Source: an uncultured Collinsella sp. (GTDB taxonomy: Bacteria; Actinomycetota; Coriobacteriia; Coriobacteriales; Coriobacteriaceae). From it: 64,000 nucleotides of DNA. The position numbers and the translations under genes are program-made. Position 1 is the stretch's first letter; each line of letters opens with the position of its first letter. Shown here in pieces: positions 1 through 8,734 of this stretch. The stretch covers positions 70,219 through 134,218 of the forward strand of contig CAUGJE010000005.1 in the NCBI GenBank assembly GCA_959599915.1. Reading direction: 5' to 3'. The notes below the pieces were generated by a model. The model was not told the origin of the DNA. It did not search any database and saw only the letters and a program-made list of their open reading frames with translations.

Positions 1-211
1 CGGACACGTCGACCATGCGTACCTCGCCCTTGGCGTCCACGTGCGTCAGCTCGTCGCGACGGGCGTCACGGGCGGGCTCGGTGGCAGCGCTGGAAGTCGG
101 CTGCGCGGACGCGTCGGCGTTGCCAGCATTCGCCGCAGCCGTGACTTTGTGGGCAGACATCGCGGCCCTGCGAGCGGCCTTGGTGGCATCGGCGTACCTG
201 CTCTTGGCCAT
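1..211 (-). CDS. moaC: Cyclic pyranopterin monophosphate synthase MoaC, 3' part beyond window edge
   Basis: Only the first 70 codons are in the window; the frame is open to the left edge. MoaC converts the MoaA product into cyclic pyranopterin monophosphate in molybdenum cofactor synthesis. The family signature LTHVDAKGEVRMVDVS is visible at about residues 55-70. It is preceded by about 50 Ala-, Arg- and Ser-rich residues that typical MoaC proteins lack. The ATG at 209-211 follows a GGAGG eight bases upstream, so the extension appears to be translated. moaA ends 4 bp upstream, so the two genes form a moaA-moaC unit. Confidence 0.85.
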   Translation of the reverse strand, partial: MAKSRYADATKAARRAAMSAHKVTAAANAGNADASAQPTSSAATEPARDARRDELTHVDAKGEVRMVDVS

Positions 212-215
212 ATGA

Positions 216-1271
216 TCATCCTCCGATTTGGGACATAAATCGTTGCGTGCCCTCAATTATCGCGTGTTCCTGCGGTTTGTGGGCCACGGCATCGCGCCAA
301 ATCGAAAGTACCTGCATATCATCACCACGGCGCAGGGCATCGCGCACCGAATACTCGGCATCGCTGAACAGGCACGGACGCACGTTGCCATCGGCCGTCA
401 GACGCAGACGGTTGCAATTCGCGCAAAAATGATTGGACATGGCGCTAATAAAGCCGACCGTTCCCGCCGCGCCCGGAAAGTGCCAATAGCGCGCAGGGCC
501 CGCGCCGGCAGGAGCGTCGTTGATGTCGAGCGGCTCGAGCTCGCCCAGTCCCGCCGCGGTGGCCCCGGCATTGATGCGCGCCCGCAGCTCGTCGCTCGGC
601 ACGGTATCGCTCGCGTCCCACAGCTCGGGATTGAGCGTGGGCGCGTGAGGGTCCACGGCGCAATGCGAGCTCGTACGCTCGTCGCCGATGGGCATGTATT
701 CGATAAAGCGCAGGTGGATGGGGCGGTCGAGCGTGAGCCGCGCGAGGGCCGCCACATCCTGGTTGAGCCGGCGCACAACAACGCAGTTGACCTTAACGGG
801 CTCAAAGCCCCAAGCCAGCGCCGCGTCGATGCCGGCCATGGTCTGCTCGAGCCGACCCAGGCGCGTGATCTTTCCAAAGAGCGTAGGGTCGAGCGTGTCG
901 AGCGAAATGTTGACGCGGTTAAGCCCGGCATCTTTGAGCTGCGGTGCCAGCTTGGGCAGCAGGGCGCCGTTGGTGGTGAGCGAGATGTCCTCGATCTGCG
1001 GAATCGCGCGGATGTCGCGAATGAGCGGAATGATACGGCGACTGACCAGCGGCTCGCCGCCCGTCAGGCGCACGCGGCGAATGCCCTCCCCCGCCACCAA
1101 GCGCACAAAGCGGGCGATTTCCTCGGCACTGAGCAGCTCGTCGTGCGCGCGGGGCGCCACGCCATCGGCCGGCATGCAGTAAATGCAGCGAAAATTGCAC
1201 TTGTCGGTAACGGCAATGCGCAGGTAGTTGATATCGCGGCCAAAGCCGTCATGCTGCACGCGCCCGTCCAC
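216..1271 (-). CDS. moaA: GTP 3',8-cyclase MoaA (radical SAM)
   Basis: First step of molybdenum cofactor synthesis: radical rearrangement of GTP to 3',8-cyclo-GTP in the cytoplasm. The N-terminal radical SAM cluster motif CNFRCIYC is at about residues 26-33. The second, C-terminal Fe-S cluster motif CANCNRLRLTADGNVRPC follows near residue 285. The protein ends in Gly-Gly, as MoaA proteins do. The length of 351 residues is normal. The start is a GTG at 1269-1271 behind a strong GGGGAGGG. It is cotranscribed with the moaC gene directly downstream. Confidence 0.95.
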   Translation of the reverse strand: MDGRVQHDGFGRDINYLRIAVTDKCNFRCIYCMPADGVAPRAHDELLSAEEIARFVRLVAGEGIRRVRLTGGEPLVSRRIIPLIRDIRAIPQIEDISLTTNGALLPKLAPQLKDAGLNRVNISLDTLDPTLFGKITRLGRLEQTMAGIDAALAWGFEPVKVNCVVVRRLNQDVAALARLTLDRPIHLRFIEYMPIGDERTSSHCAVDPHAPTLNPELWDASDTVPSDELRARINAGATAAGLGELEPLDINDAPAGAGPARYWHFPGAAGTVGFISAMSNHFCANCNRLRLTADGNVRPCLFSDAEYSVRDALRRGDDMQVLSIWRDAVAHKPQEHAIIEGTQRFMSQIGG

Positions 1272-1403
1272 GCTGCCCTCCCCTCACGCAGGTCTTTATT
1301 CTTCAGGGAATATAGTACCGCACACGGGAATTGGGTCGACATGCGTACGACACAAGGGGCCTCTGCGAACAAGTCGACGTTCCGGGCCCCATCCTCGGCA
1401 CCC

Positions 1404-1470
1404 AAACCGTCCCAACATTCGATGCTTTTTCCAATTTTGGCAAAAAACGTCGAATGTTGGGACGGTTTGT
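1404..1470. repeat. Hairpin element, copy 1 of the nuclease-flanking family
   Basis: Arms 1404-1425 and 1449-1470 pair at 21 of 22 positions around 23 nt, which pair further (T-run with A-run). The core ACATTCGATGCTTTT is shared with the copy at 2645-2709. This element is the main content of the 234-bp gap between moaA and the nuclease-like gene; I see no other gene there. Confidence 0.8.
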
Positions 1471-1505
1471 CCGCTCACAACACCCCGTAGAAGGACCAAG
1501 CGCCC

Positions 1506-2543
1506 CTAAAGACCGCCGTCCCAGTGCCGAATCACGAATTCTCGCAGGTCATTCTGCCGCTTTTGGAACGCTTCGCTTCGGTCGCACCTGAGGCCCATAG
1601 CGAGCGCAATGGCGTTCATCGCCCGGTGCAATTGCAGCTGATGGGCAAACTGAGTCCCGGTGAGGACAATCATCCTAAAGCCCAGCGCGCTCAGCACGGT
1701 CATACGCTCCGCGTCCGACGCGCTGCGCTGTTTATCAAGATGGTCCGAGCCGTTGTATTCAACCCCCGTTCCGCTCGCAGGTGCATATACGTCGATCTCG
1801 AAATACCCGGCCTTAGCAAGGTATTTGAACTCGCTGGGGACATCGACCCGATGGTTGAGCTCGATCTTGGCGTATCCCAGCCCGCCCTGAGAACGCTTTG
1901 CTACGACCATGATTGCGGTGGCCGTCTCCATGGGCGACCGCGCGCCATCGTGCACGCGCCTGAGCACGGCGGCCGCGCGTATAGCCCCCTGACGAGATCG
2001 GTTCTCATTGCAATAAGCAATCAAATCGGCAGCGGTATACCTCTGCCCCATCTCGACATAATCGTCCGTCGACAGATGATTCAAATGGTATCGAGCACAG
2101 ATTTCGTAACCATATTCCAGCTGCTCGGGTTCGCTCATCCACGAACCCGCCTGGACAAAACACATGGCCTCATCAACCACCAGAAGGCCCTCTGCCACCT
2201 CGATAAGATGGCCTGGAGGTACCGGCGCTCCAAACACGTGGCACCTAAATCCAGCCGGCGTCGAGCGCTCAAAATCGAAGTTGACGAGCGTGTCGATATG
2301 ATCGAGCTCTTCTCGTGGAATACCAAGCGAAACCAGATAGTCGGTAACGATCCCAACTGCCGCTGAAGCCCTCAGCCCCTTGACATCGAGTCCCAATTTG
2401 GGCAGGCTCGCAGCCGGCTCCGCCTCGCTAGCAAGCGAGTCCTCATCGTATAGGCTGCTTGCTCGCGAGAGCGGCTCGGACGGGCGCGCCACGTTGTGGT
2501 ACAGCCAGGCAGTCTTATGGGACAGGACGATCGGCAGGTCCAT
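1506..2543 (-). CDS. Nuclease-like protein with DUF559/Vsr-type C-terminal domain
   Basis: 345 residues, no firm family name. The last third looks like a PD-(D/E)XK endonuclease fold of the DUF559/very-short-patch type: an acidic strand in EIDVYAPASGTGVEYNG (about residues 250-266) is followed by DHLDKQ, an Arg in a helix, and a strand FRMIVLTG. The N-terminal part (LSHKTAWLYHN onward) resembles the leading part of AbiEi-like actinobacterial proteins, which suggests a defence or toxin-antitoxin role; this is inference. The ATG follows GGAGGG closely. The gene stands alone and is flanked by two copies of the same hairpin (1404-1470, 2645-2709), which hints at a mobile or regulated unit. Confidence 0.7.
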   Translation of the reverse strand: MDLPIVLSHKTAWLYHNVARPSEPLSRASSLYDEDSLASEAEPAASLPKLGLDVKGLRASAAVGIVTDYLVSLGIPREELDHIDTLVNFDFERSTPAGFRCHVFGAPVPPGHLIEVAEGLLVVDEAMCFVQAGSWMSEPEQLEYGYEICARYHLNHLSTDDYVEMGQRYTAADLIAYCNENRSRQGAIRAAAVLRRVHDGARSPMETATAIMVVAKRSQGGLGYAKIELNHRVDVPSEFKYLAKAGYFEIDVYAPASGTGVEYNGSDHLDKQRSASDAERMTVLSALGFRMIVLTGTQFAHQLQLHRAMNAIALAMGLRCDRSEAFQKRQNDLREFVIRHWDGGL

Positions 2544-2644
2544 GAGCCCTCCAATGGAGTCGGATAACCAACCTTATTCCCCTGCCCACGGGTCCGCACA
2601 CCTTCGTGCGCAAGAAAGCGATTCTACCTGATCGAGTGGTAAAA

Positions 2645-2709
2645 AAACCATCACAACATTCGATGCTTTTCCCGATTTTGGCGAAAAACGTCAAATGTTG
2701 TGATGGTTT
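2645..2709. repeat. Hairpin element, copy 2 of the nuclease-flanking family
   Basis: Arms 2645-2665 and 2689-2709 pair with 23 nt between them. The core matches the copy at 1404-1470, but two stem base pairs differ and both partners have changed together (G-C to A-T, C-G to A-T). It lies in the gap between the nuclease-like gene and the MATE gene. Confidence 0.8.
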
Positions 2710-2813
2710 GAGGCGAGGTGAGAGGCGCTAAGCCTACACGGCGCATGCCCGTATTCAAATGGAAATGACCGCGCTCGGAGCGTAACTTTCTCGCCCCACT
2801 GCCGACACAAACC

Positions 2814-2844
2814 TTGACTCTACAATCGTTGTAGGGTTTTCACT
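2814..2844 (+). promoter_or_regulatory. MerR-type promoter/operator in front of the MATE gene
   Basis: TTGACT (2814-2819) is followed by a 19-bp spacer and TTCACT (2839-2844). The spacer holds the dyad ACTCTACAA-TCG-TTGTAGGGT (2817-2837; arms match at 8 of 9 positions). An overlong 19-bp spacer with a central dyad is the hallmark of promoters activated by MerR-family regulators. No intact MerR gene is in the window. Confidence 0.6.
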
Positions 2845-2884
2845 ACACTGGTAGTTAAACGAACCAAGCCAGAAAGCCCCGCCC

Positions 2885-4231
2885 ATGGAACACGACCTCA
2901 CACGCGGCAATGTCCTTAAGACCATCGCGGTCTTTGCCCTGCCTTATATGCTCTCGTACTTTTTGCAGATGCTCTACGGCATGGCCGACCTGTACATGAT
3001 GGGACAGTTTAGCGGCGCCGCCGGCATCACCGCCGTGGGCAATGGCGCGCAGACGCTCTATATCATTACCGTGACGCTCGTGGGTCTGGCCATGGGAACG
3101 ACGGTTATCGTCGGCCATGCCGTGGGCTCGCGCCGCTTCGATCGCGCCGAGACCGCCATCGGCAACACCATCACGCTCTTTATGGGCGTCTCGGTGGTGC
3201 TGGCCGCTGTCCTACTCGCGCTGTGCCCGCAGGTTGTGGCGCTCATTGGCACGCCAGCCGAGGCGGTCGAAGGCACCGCCGCCTACCTGCGCATCTGCTT
3301 TGTCGGCATTCCGTTTATCGCCGCATACAACATCCTCTCGGCCATCTTTCGCGGCCTGGGCGATTCGCGCTCGCCCATGTATGTGATCGGCGTGGCGTGC
3401 ATCATTAACATCGCGCTCGACTTTTTGTTTATCGGCCACATGGGACTCGGCCCCGTGGGTGCGGCGCTCGGCACGGTAACCGCCCAGACGGCCAGCGTTG
3501 CCCTCGCGCTCGTGTGGCTCAAGAGCCGCCGCACGAACATCCACGTTAAGCGCAGCGACCTGCGCCCCCAGCCCGAGGTGCTCGGCAGCATCCTTAAGAT
3601 CGGCGTGCCCGTGGCCGTGCAGGACGGCTGCATCCAGGTGGCGTTTATGTTCATCACCGTCATCGCCAACCACCGAGGGCTCGTCGACGCCGCCGCCGTG
3701 GGCCTGGTCGAGAAGATGATCAGCTTTTTGTTTATCGTGCCGAGCTCCATGGGCGCGACTGTCAGCGCGCTCACAGCGCAAAACGCCGGCGCGGGCAAGG
3801 GCGACCGCGCGCGTCAGGTGCTCAAGGATGCCATGACCATCTCGGTGGTGTACGGCTGCCTGATTACGGTGCTGATGTGGCTGGTGGCACCGGCGTTTAT
3901 CGGCTTTTTTGCTAAGGACGCCGCGGTCGTTGCGGCCGGCACCGGCTATATGCGCAGCTACATTTTCGACGCGATCTTTGCCGGCATCCACATTTGCTTT
4001 AGTGGCTTTTTCGCTGCGTATGGCAAGAGCTACATCGGCTTTGCGCACAACGTGCTGGCGGTGGCGCTCATTCGCGTGCCGGGCGCGTGGCTGCTGTCGA
4101 ACGCCTATTCCGATACGTTGTTTCCCATGGGTATCGCCTCGCCGTGCGGGTCCATTCTGTCGGCGGTCATCTGTGTTGTCGCGTTTACCATGCTCAACCG
4201 GCGCGGGGCTTTTGACAAGTTGGCAGCGTAG
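2885..4231 (+). CDS. MATE-family multidrug/cation exporter
   Basis: 448 residues with about 12 hydrophobic segments in two related halves, normal for MATE antiporters of the inner membrane. It opens with the typical LKTIAVFALPYMLSYFLQMLYG and shows the loop GLGDSRSPM after helix 4 in the first half. It probably exports cationic drugs or other amphiphiles using an ion gradient; the substrate is not predictable. The ATG at 2885 has only a weak ribosome site. A MerR-type promoter lies 40-70 bp upstream and a possible scrap of an effector-binding regulator directly downstream, so drug-induced expression is likely. Confidence 0.9.
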   Translation: MEHDLTRGNVLKTIAVFALPYMLSYFLQMLYGMADLYMMGQFSGAAGITAVGNGAQTLYIITVTLVGLAMGTTVIVGHAVGSRRFDRAETAIGNTITLFMGVSVVLAAVLLALCPQVVALIGTPAEAVEGTAAYLRICFVGIPFIAAYNILSAIFRGLGDSRSPMYVIGVACIINIALDFLFIGHMGLGPVGAALGTVTAQTASVALALVWLKSRRTNIHVKRSDLRPQPEVLGSILKIGVPVAVQDGCIQVAFMFITVIANHRGLVDAAAVGLVEKMISFLFIVPSSMGATVSALTAQNAGAGKGDRARQVLKDAMTISVVYGCLITVLMWLVAPAFIGFFAKDAAVVAAGTGYMRSYIFDAIFAGIHICFSGFFAAYGKSYIGFAHNVLAVALIRVPGAWLLSNAYSDTLFPMGIASPCGSILSAVICVVAFTMLNRRGAFDKLAA

Positions 4232-4236
4232 CGGGG

Positions 4237-4329
4237 CGACGCGAGATTGCCCTGATCGATGACATCATCAGCGACGACCCGGCAACCTACGTGACGCAGA
4301 TCACGGTGCCGGTTGCCCCAGCAAAGTAA
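4237..4329 (+). pseudogene. C-terminal scrap of a GyrI-like effector-binding regulator
   Basis: Directly after the MATE stop an open frame reads REIALIDDIISDDPATYV and then TQITVPVAPAK before TAA. This resembles the end of the GyrI-like effector-binding domain fused to many MerR regulators (ending in a TxIxxPV motif). There is no start codon, ribosome site or DNA-binding part, so it looks like the remnant of a regulator gene whose body was deleted. The stretch is short, so the identification is tentative. Confidence 0.4.
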
Positions 4330-4367
4330 GAACCGCCCGGAAGGCATCGTGCTTCCGGGCGGTTCTT
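4328..4367. terminator. Bidirectional terminator between MATE and ligA
   Basis: Perfect 16-bp stem AAGAACCGCCCGGAAG with an 8-nt loop; both sides end in A/T-rich tracts. Confidence 0.8.
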
Positions 4368-4386
4368 CTATTTGCCTATCAATGCC

Positions 4387-6615
4387 TTAAGCCTGGGGCA
4401 CCTGACCAGTCGCCAGAATCTGCTCGAGTGCGTCCTCGTCCAGCACGGGCACGCCCAGCTGCTCGGCTTTGGTGAGCTTGGAGCCCGCTTTGGGGCCGGC
4501 GACCAGATAGCTCGTCTTCTTTGACACACTGCCCGAGACCTTGGCGCCGAGCACCTTGAGCGCCGCGCCCGCCTCGTCGCGCGTACGGTTGACGAGCGTG
4601 CCGGTGAGCACGAAGGTCAGACCCGCGAGTGGCTGTGCGTCAGCAAGCTCGCCCGCCACGCCAGCGTCGGCTGCGGCCTGCGCGTGCGCGGCATCCAAGT
4701 CGACCTCGAGCGACAGGCCCGCCTGGCGCAGACGTTCCAGCACGGCAAGGTTTTCGGGCACGGCCAGGAACTGCTTGACGCTCGCCGCAATCTTGGGACC
4801 AATGCCCTCGCACTCGGCGATGTCCTCTTCGCTCGCCAAGATGAGCTTGTCAATCGACAGGAATCGCTCGGCGATGACCTCGCCCACGCTCTTGCCCACA
4901 TGGCGGATGCCCAGGGCAAACAGCACGCGACCGAGCGGCTGGCTCTTGGACTTGTTGAGCTCGGCGATGATTTTCTCGGCCGTCTTGAGGCCCACCGGAA
5001 TGGGGTCGCCCTTCTTGACGCCCTTTTTGCTATTGGTGCTCGCGTACACGCGGCCCGTGTCCAGTCCGGCGATGTCGTCGACGGTGAGCTGGTAAAAGTC
5101 TGCGACATCGTGGATCAGGCCGGCGGCGATCATCTTGTCGACGATCTCGTCGCCCAGGCCGTCGACGTCCATGCAGCCGCGGCTCACCCAGTGAAGCAGG
5201 CGCTCCTTGAGCTGCGCGGGGCAGTCGATGGAGACGCAGCGGTAGGCAACCTCGCCATCCTCGTGGACCACGGGGCTGCCGCACACGGGGCAGACCTCGG
5301 GCATGTGCCAGTCGACCGAATCGGCCGGGCGCTTGTCGAGCACCGGGCCTACGACCTCCGGGATCACGTCACCCGCCTTGTGCACGATGATGGTATCGCC
5401 CTCGCGCACGTTTTTGCGACGGATCTCGTCGATGTTGTGCAGCGTTGCGCGCGCGATTGTGGAGCCGGCGACCGTCACCGGGTCGAACTCGGCGACCGGC
5501 GTGAGCACACCGGTGCGGCCCACCTGGATGCGAATCTCGCGCAGGATGGTCTGCTTTTCCTCGGGCGGGAACTTAAAGGCAATGGCCCAGCGCGGCGCGC
5601 GGGCGGTAAAGCCCAGGTCGAGCTGCTGTTGGAAGCTGTCCACCTTTACGACCACGCCGTCGATGTCGTAGTCCAAATCGCCGCGGTGCTCGAGCGCCTG
5701 GGCACAGAACTCGTGGACCTCGGCCGGCGTGGCGCAACGGGCAACGTTGGGGTTGACGCTAAAGCCGGCGCTACGCAGCCAATCGAGGAACTCACGCTGG
5801 CTGTGGACATGCAGCGGATCGGTATCGGCGATGGCATAGATAAAGGTGGCCAGGTCACGGCGCGCCGTGACCTTGGGGTCTTTTTGGCGCAGGCTGCCGG
5901 CGGCGGCGTTGCGCGGGTTGGCGAAGGGGTCGCGGCCCTCGGCATCGGCCTCGTCGTTCAGACGCACAAAGCTGCCCTTGGGCATATAGACCTCGCCGCG
6001 TACTTCGATGGTACGCTCGCGGTCGGCGCCCATGTGGGCGAGCGCCGGCTCGGACAGGTGCATGGGCACGTCCTTGATGGTGCGGACGTTGAGCGACACG
6101 TCCTCGCCCGTGGTGCCATCGCCGCGCGTGGCCGCGCGCACGAAGGTGCCGTTTTGGTAGGTAAGCGCCACGCCCAGGCCGTCGATCTTAAGCTCGCAGG
6201 TATAGGTAACGCTACCGGCGCCGAGCGCATCCTCGGTGCGCTGGAGCCACGCGTCGAGTTCGTCCAGATCCATGGCATCGTCCATGGAATACATGCGCGC
6301 CATGTGCGTGACCGGCGTAAACTGCTCGCTCACGTAGCCGCCCACGCGCTGGGTGTAGCTGTCGGGCGTCACCAAATCGGGGTAGGTCGCTTCGATTTCC
6401 TGCAGCTCAACGAGCATTTTGTCGAAGGCAGCGTCCGTGATCTCGGGCGCGTCGAGCATGTAGTAGCGATAGGCGTGGTAGTCGAGCTCGTGGCGCAGCT
6501 CGGCCGCGCGCGCTGCCGCCTGGGCACGGGCATCGGCCGGTGCGGCGGCATCCGCGCTCGCGGGCGTTTCGGTATCGATGTCCACGCCGTCACCAAACAG
6601 GCTCGATTGCTCCAT
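4387..6615 (-). CDS. ligA: NAD-dependent DNA ligase LigA
   Basis: Seals nicks in replication and repair using NAD+. All parts are present in order: the Ia domain with YHAYRYYMLD (about residues 46-55), the adenylation domain with the catalytic lysine in CELKIDGLG (about 143-151), the OB fold, a four-cysteine zinc finger (CPVCGSPVVH then RCVSIDCPAQ), helix-hairpin-helix repeats (DIAECEGIGPKIAASV) and a C-terminal BRCT domain. The 742 residues include a longer than usual acidic/Ala-rich N-terminus of about 30 residues. The ATG follows AAGGAG. It appears to be transcribed alone. Confidence 0.97.
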   Translation of the reverse strand: MEQSSLFGDGVDIDTETPASADAAAPADARAQAAARAAELRHELDYHAYRYYMLDAPEITDAAFDKMLVELQEIEATYPDLVTPDSYTQRVGGYVSEQFTPVTHMARMYSMDDAMDLDELDAWLQRTEDALGAGSVTYTCELKIDGLGVALTYQNGTFVRAATRGDGTTGEDVSLNVRTIKDVPMHLSEPALAHMGADRERTIEVRGEVYMPKGSFVRLNDEADAEGRDPFANPRNAAAGSLRQKDPKVTARRDLATFIYAIADTDPLHVHSQREFLDWLRSAGFSVNPNVARCATPAEVHEFCAQALEHRGDLDYDIDGVVVKVDSFQQQLDLGFTARAPRWAIAFKFPPEEKQTILREIRIQVGRTGVLTPVAEFDPVTVAGSTIARATLHNIDEIRRKNVREGDTIIVHKAGDVIPEVVGPVLDKRPADSVDWHMPEVCPVCGSPVVHEDGEVAYRCVSIDCPAQLKERLLHWVSRGCMDVDGLGDEIVDKMIAAGLIHDVADFYQLTVDDIAGLDTGRVYASTNSKKGVKKGDPIPVGLKTAEKIIAELNKSKSQPLGRVLFALGIRHVGKSVGEVIAERFLSIDKLILASEEDIAECEGIGPKIAASVKQFLAVPENLAVLERLRQAGLSLEVDLDAAHAQAAADAGVAGELADAQPLAGLTFVLTGTLVNRTRDEAGAALKVLGAKVSGSVSKKTSYLVAGPKAGSKLTKAEQLGVPVLDEDALEQILATGQVPQA

Positions 6616-6723
6616 AGCGGCACTCCTTCGCTCGATTTCAAACGGATACTAGAGTACCACCGGTCACGATGGGGCCGAATACCGGTCTCAAACCGCACCG
6701 AATCGGCAGCCGTCGGATCGGGG

Positions 6724-6927
6724 TGGACAGTTAGTTCAGATACGTATAAATGCTAGAGCTGGATCAGGCACGAACATCCCTGTTTCAACTAATTTGGGTT
6801 CCCTGAGACCATGTAAACGTCCCACTCTCCCTTCCAAACACCCATTCGAGCCCCATCCCAATTAAGAAATTGCTCAAAACGCATCCCAAGCTGCCCCAGA
6901 TTTATACGTATCTGAACTAACTGTCCA
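6724..6927. repeat. Long inverted-repeat element with 28-bp perfect arms
   Basis: Arms 6724-6751 and 6900-6927 are perfect reverse complements (TGGACAGTTAGTTCAGATAC and on). They enclose 148 nt with no open frame of note. This fills most of the 450-bp gap between ligA and the protease gene. The layout matches the element at 20957-21184 (146-nt centre), although the arms differ in sequence. No clear target-site duplication is seen. Confidence 0.8.
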
Positions 6928-7001
6928 GACCATTACGAACCAGACCTCTTGCCAGCCCCAAGTGATCCGTTTTCCTCCGTCCCCAACGAATCAATAGGAA
7001 A

Positions 7002-7039
7002 AGAGGGGGCTGTCCCGCGTTGACGGGACAGCCCCCTCT
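7002..7039 (-). terminator. Terminator of the HtrA gene
   Basis: 16-bp stem AGAGGGGGCTGTCCCG with a 6-nt loop, 27 bp after the stop codon. Confidence 0.8.
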
Positions 7040-7065
7040 GGCATCGGCATGTGCGATACGGCTCG

Positions 7066-8526
7066 TTAGAAACCCTGGCCGTAGCCCTGGCCCTGGCCCT
7101 GCTGACCGAGCAACTCCTCCAGGTACTGGCGCAGCTGCTCATCGGTAATGCCGCCGTTACCGGTGTCGGTCGCGCTGTCGTCCTGCTGCTGGTTCTGCAG
7201 CTCCTCGTCGGAGCCCAGCTCGACGGTAACCTTCTTCTCTTCCTTGCCGCGCATGAGCGTGATCTCGACCTTCTCGCCCACCTCGTGGCTGCGCAGCGCG
7301 ATGATCAGGCCATCGGCGCTCGTAATCTCGTCGTCATCCAGCTTGGTAATGACATCGCCCTCCTGGATGCCGGCCTTGGCGGCGGGACCGTCCTCAACGA
7401 CGCTCGCCACATACGCGCCGCTATCGGTGCTCAGCTTGTTGGTGCGGGCATTGAGCGCGTTGACGCTCGAAAGTGTGGCGCCCAGGTACGGATGAACCGG
7501 CGTCTTGCCGTCGATAATCTGGTCAGCAATGTTCTTGGCATAGTTAACGGGAATGGCAAAGCCCACACCCGAGCTGGAGCCCGAGTAGCTCTCGATGAGC
7601 GAGTTGATGCCCACCAGCTCACCATTGTCGTTGACGAGCGCGCCACCGGAGTTGCCCGGGTTGATGGCGGCATCGGTCTGGATCATGTTGGCATAGATGG
7701 TGTTACCGTTGGTAGAGCTCATGGCCGTGGAGCGATACAACGCCGACACGATACCCGTGGAGACAGACTGCTCGTTGCCAAAGGGCGAGCCGATCGCCAT
7801 GACCCACTCGCCCACGTTGAGCTTGGAAGAGTCGCCGATCTCGATCGGCGTGAGCTTGGAGGCGTCGGCGTCCTTGAGCTTGATGACGGCTAGGTCGCTC
7901 GAAGCATCGTTGCCCACGAACTCGGCCTCGTAGGTGGTGCCGTCGTCCATGGTTACCACGTACTGGTCATAGCCATCGACCACGTGGTTGTTGGTGAGGA
8001 TATGGCCCTCGGTATCGAGCACAACGCCCGACCCGACGCTGCCCGAGCTATTGGAATCATCGGCAGACTGCGAAAGCGAGCCATTCTGGCTGCCGCTCGA
8101 AGTGGCAGTGATGGAAACAACGGAGGGCAGCGCCTTGGCAGAAACGGCCTCGGCCAGCGTGGTGTCCTCGGAATCAATCGTAATCTTTTGCGTCGATGAA
8201 CCCGAAGCACCCGCCGTCACGGCATTCCTTCCGCTGCCAATGTTGAGCGTGCCACTCATAATGAGCGCAATGACCAGCAGGGCTCCGCAGGCACAGCCGG
8301 CGAGTGCCGTAATAAAGATCGGCAGCTTTTTGGTCTTAGTCTTGACCACCGTATGCTTGTTTACAACCTGTTGGCCGCTCAGCGGCTTGCCGGTCTGCGT
8401 GTCGTATGCCTGCACGTAGGGAATGTTTCCGTCGGCAGGCGTCGACTCCACCTGCACGCGCGGCTGCTGCTGAGTCTCGCCGGCATTGCCCGGATCCTGG
8501 GGGCGCTGGGAATCATACTCGCTCAT
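7066..8526 (-). CDS. htrA: HtrA/DegP-like membrane-anchored serine protease with PDZ domain
   Basis: 486 residues. A Gln/Pro-rich cytoplasmic head is followed by one membrane segment (about 68-91), then a trypsin-like domain with the full triad: His in NNHVVDGYD, Asp in ASSDLAVIKL and Ser in GNSGGAL. A C-terminal PDZ domain contains GPAAKAGIQEGDVI, and the tail is Gly/Gln-rich (QGQGYGQGF). It degrades or refolds damaged proteins outside the membrane. I start at the ATG at 8524-8526 because it follows AAAGGA at good spacing; an upstream in-frame ATG has no such site and lies close to the terminator hairpin at 8556-8579. Confidence 0.93.
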   Translation of the reverse strand: MSEYDSQRPQDPGNAGETQQQPRVQVESTPADGNIPYVQAYDTQTGKPLSGQQVVNKHTVVKTKTKKLPIFITALAGCACGALLVIALIMSGTLNIGSGRNAVTAGASGSSTQKITIDSEDTTLAEAVSAKALPSVVSITATSSGSQNGSLSQSADDSNSSGSVGSGVVLDTEGHILTNNHVVDGYDQYVVTMDDGTTYEAEFVGNDASSDLAVIKLKDADASKLTPIEIGDSSKLNVGEWVMAIGSPFGNEQSVSTGIVSALYRSTAMSSTNGNTIYANMIQTDAAINPGNSGGALVNDNGELVGINSLIESYSGSSSGVGFAIPVNYAKNIADQIIDGKTPVHPYLGATLSSVNALNARTNKLSTDSGAYVASVVEDGPAAKAGIQEGDVITKLDDDEITSADGLIIALRSHEVGEKVEITLMRGKEEKKVTVELGSDEELQNQQQDDSATDTGNGGITDEQLRQYLEELLGQQGQGQGYGQGF

Positions 8527-8555
8527 AGCTGCGATCCTTTCGTCAAATAACCAAA

Positions 8556-8579
8556 GGCCCGCCAAACATGTGGCGGGCC
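8556..8579. terminator. Terminator-like hairpin upstream of htrA
   Basis: 9-bp stem GGCCCGCCA with a 6-nt loop between the regulator gene and htrA; it separates the two transcription units. Confidence 0.6.
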
Positions 8580-8697
8580 ATCATTGTTCACGTTGAGTTG
8601 TACCCCAATATGCGGGCGCAAGTGTATGAGAACGCAATCTTTTAGGAAGGCTTAAGTTCTGTTGCAGGCTCTAAAGGAACCCACACCTGCGTCAAAA

Positions 8698-8730
8698 CCA
8701 CCACAAAGGTGCCTGTCCCCTTTATGGTGG
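8698..8730 (-). terminator. Hairpin after the glnA-regulator operon
   Basis: CCACCACAAAGG pairs with CCTTTATGGTGG with one mismatch, 4 bp past the regulator stop codon. It is probably the operon terminator. Confidence 0.55.
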
Positions 8731-8734
8731 AAAT

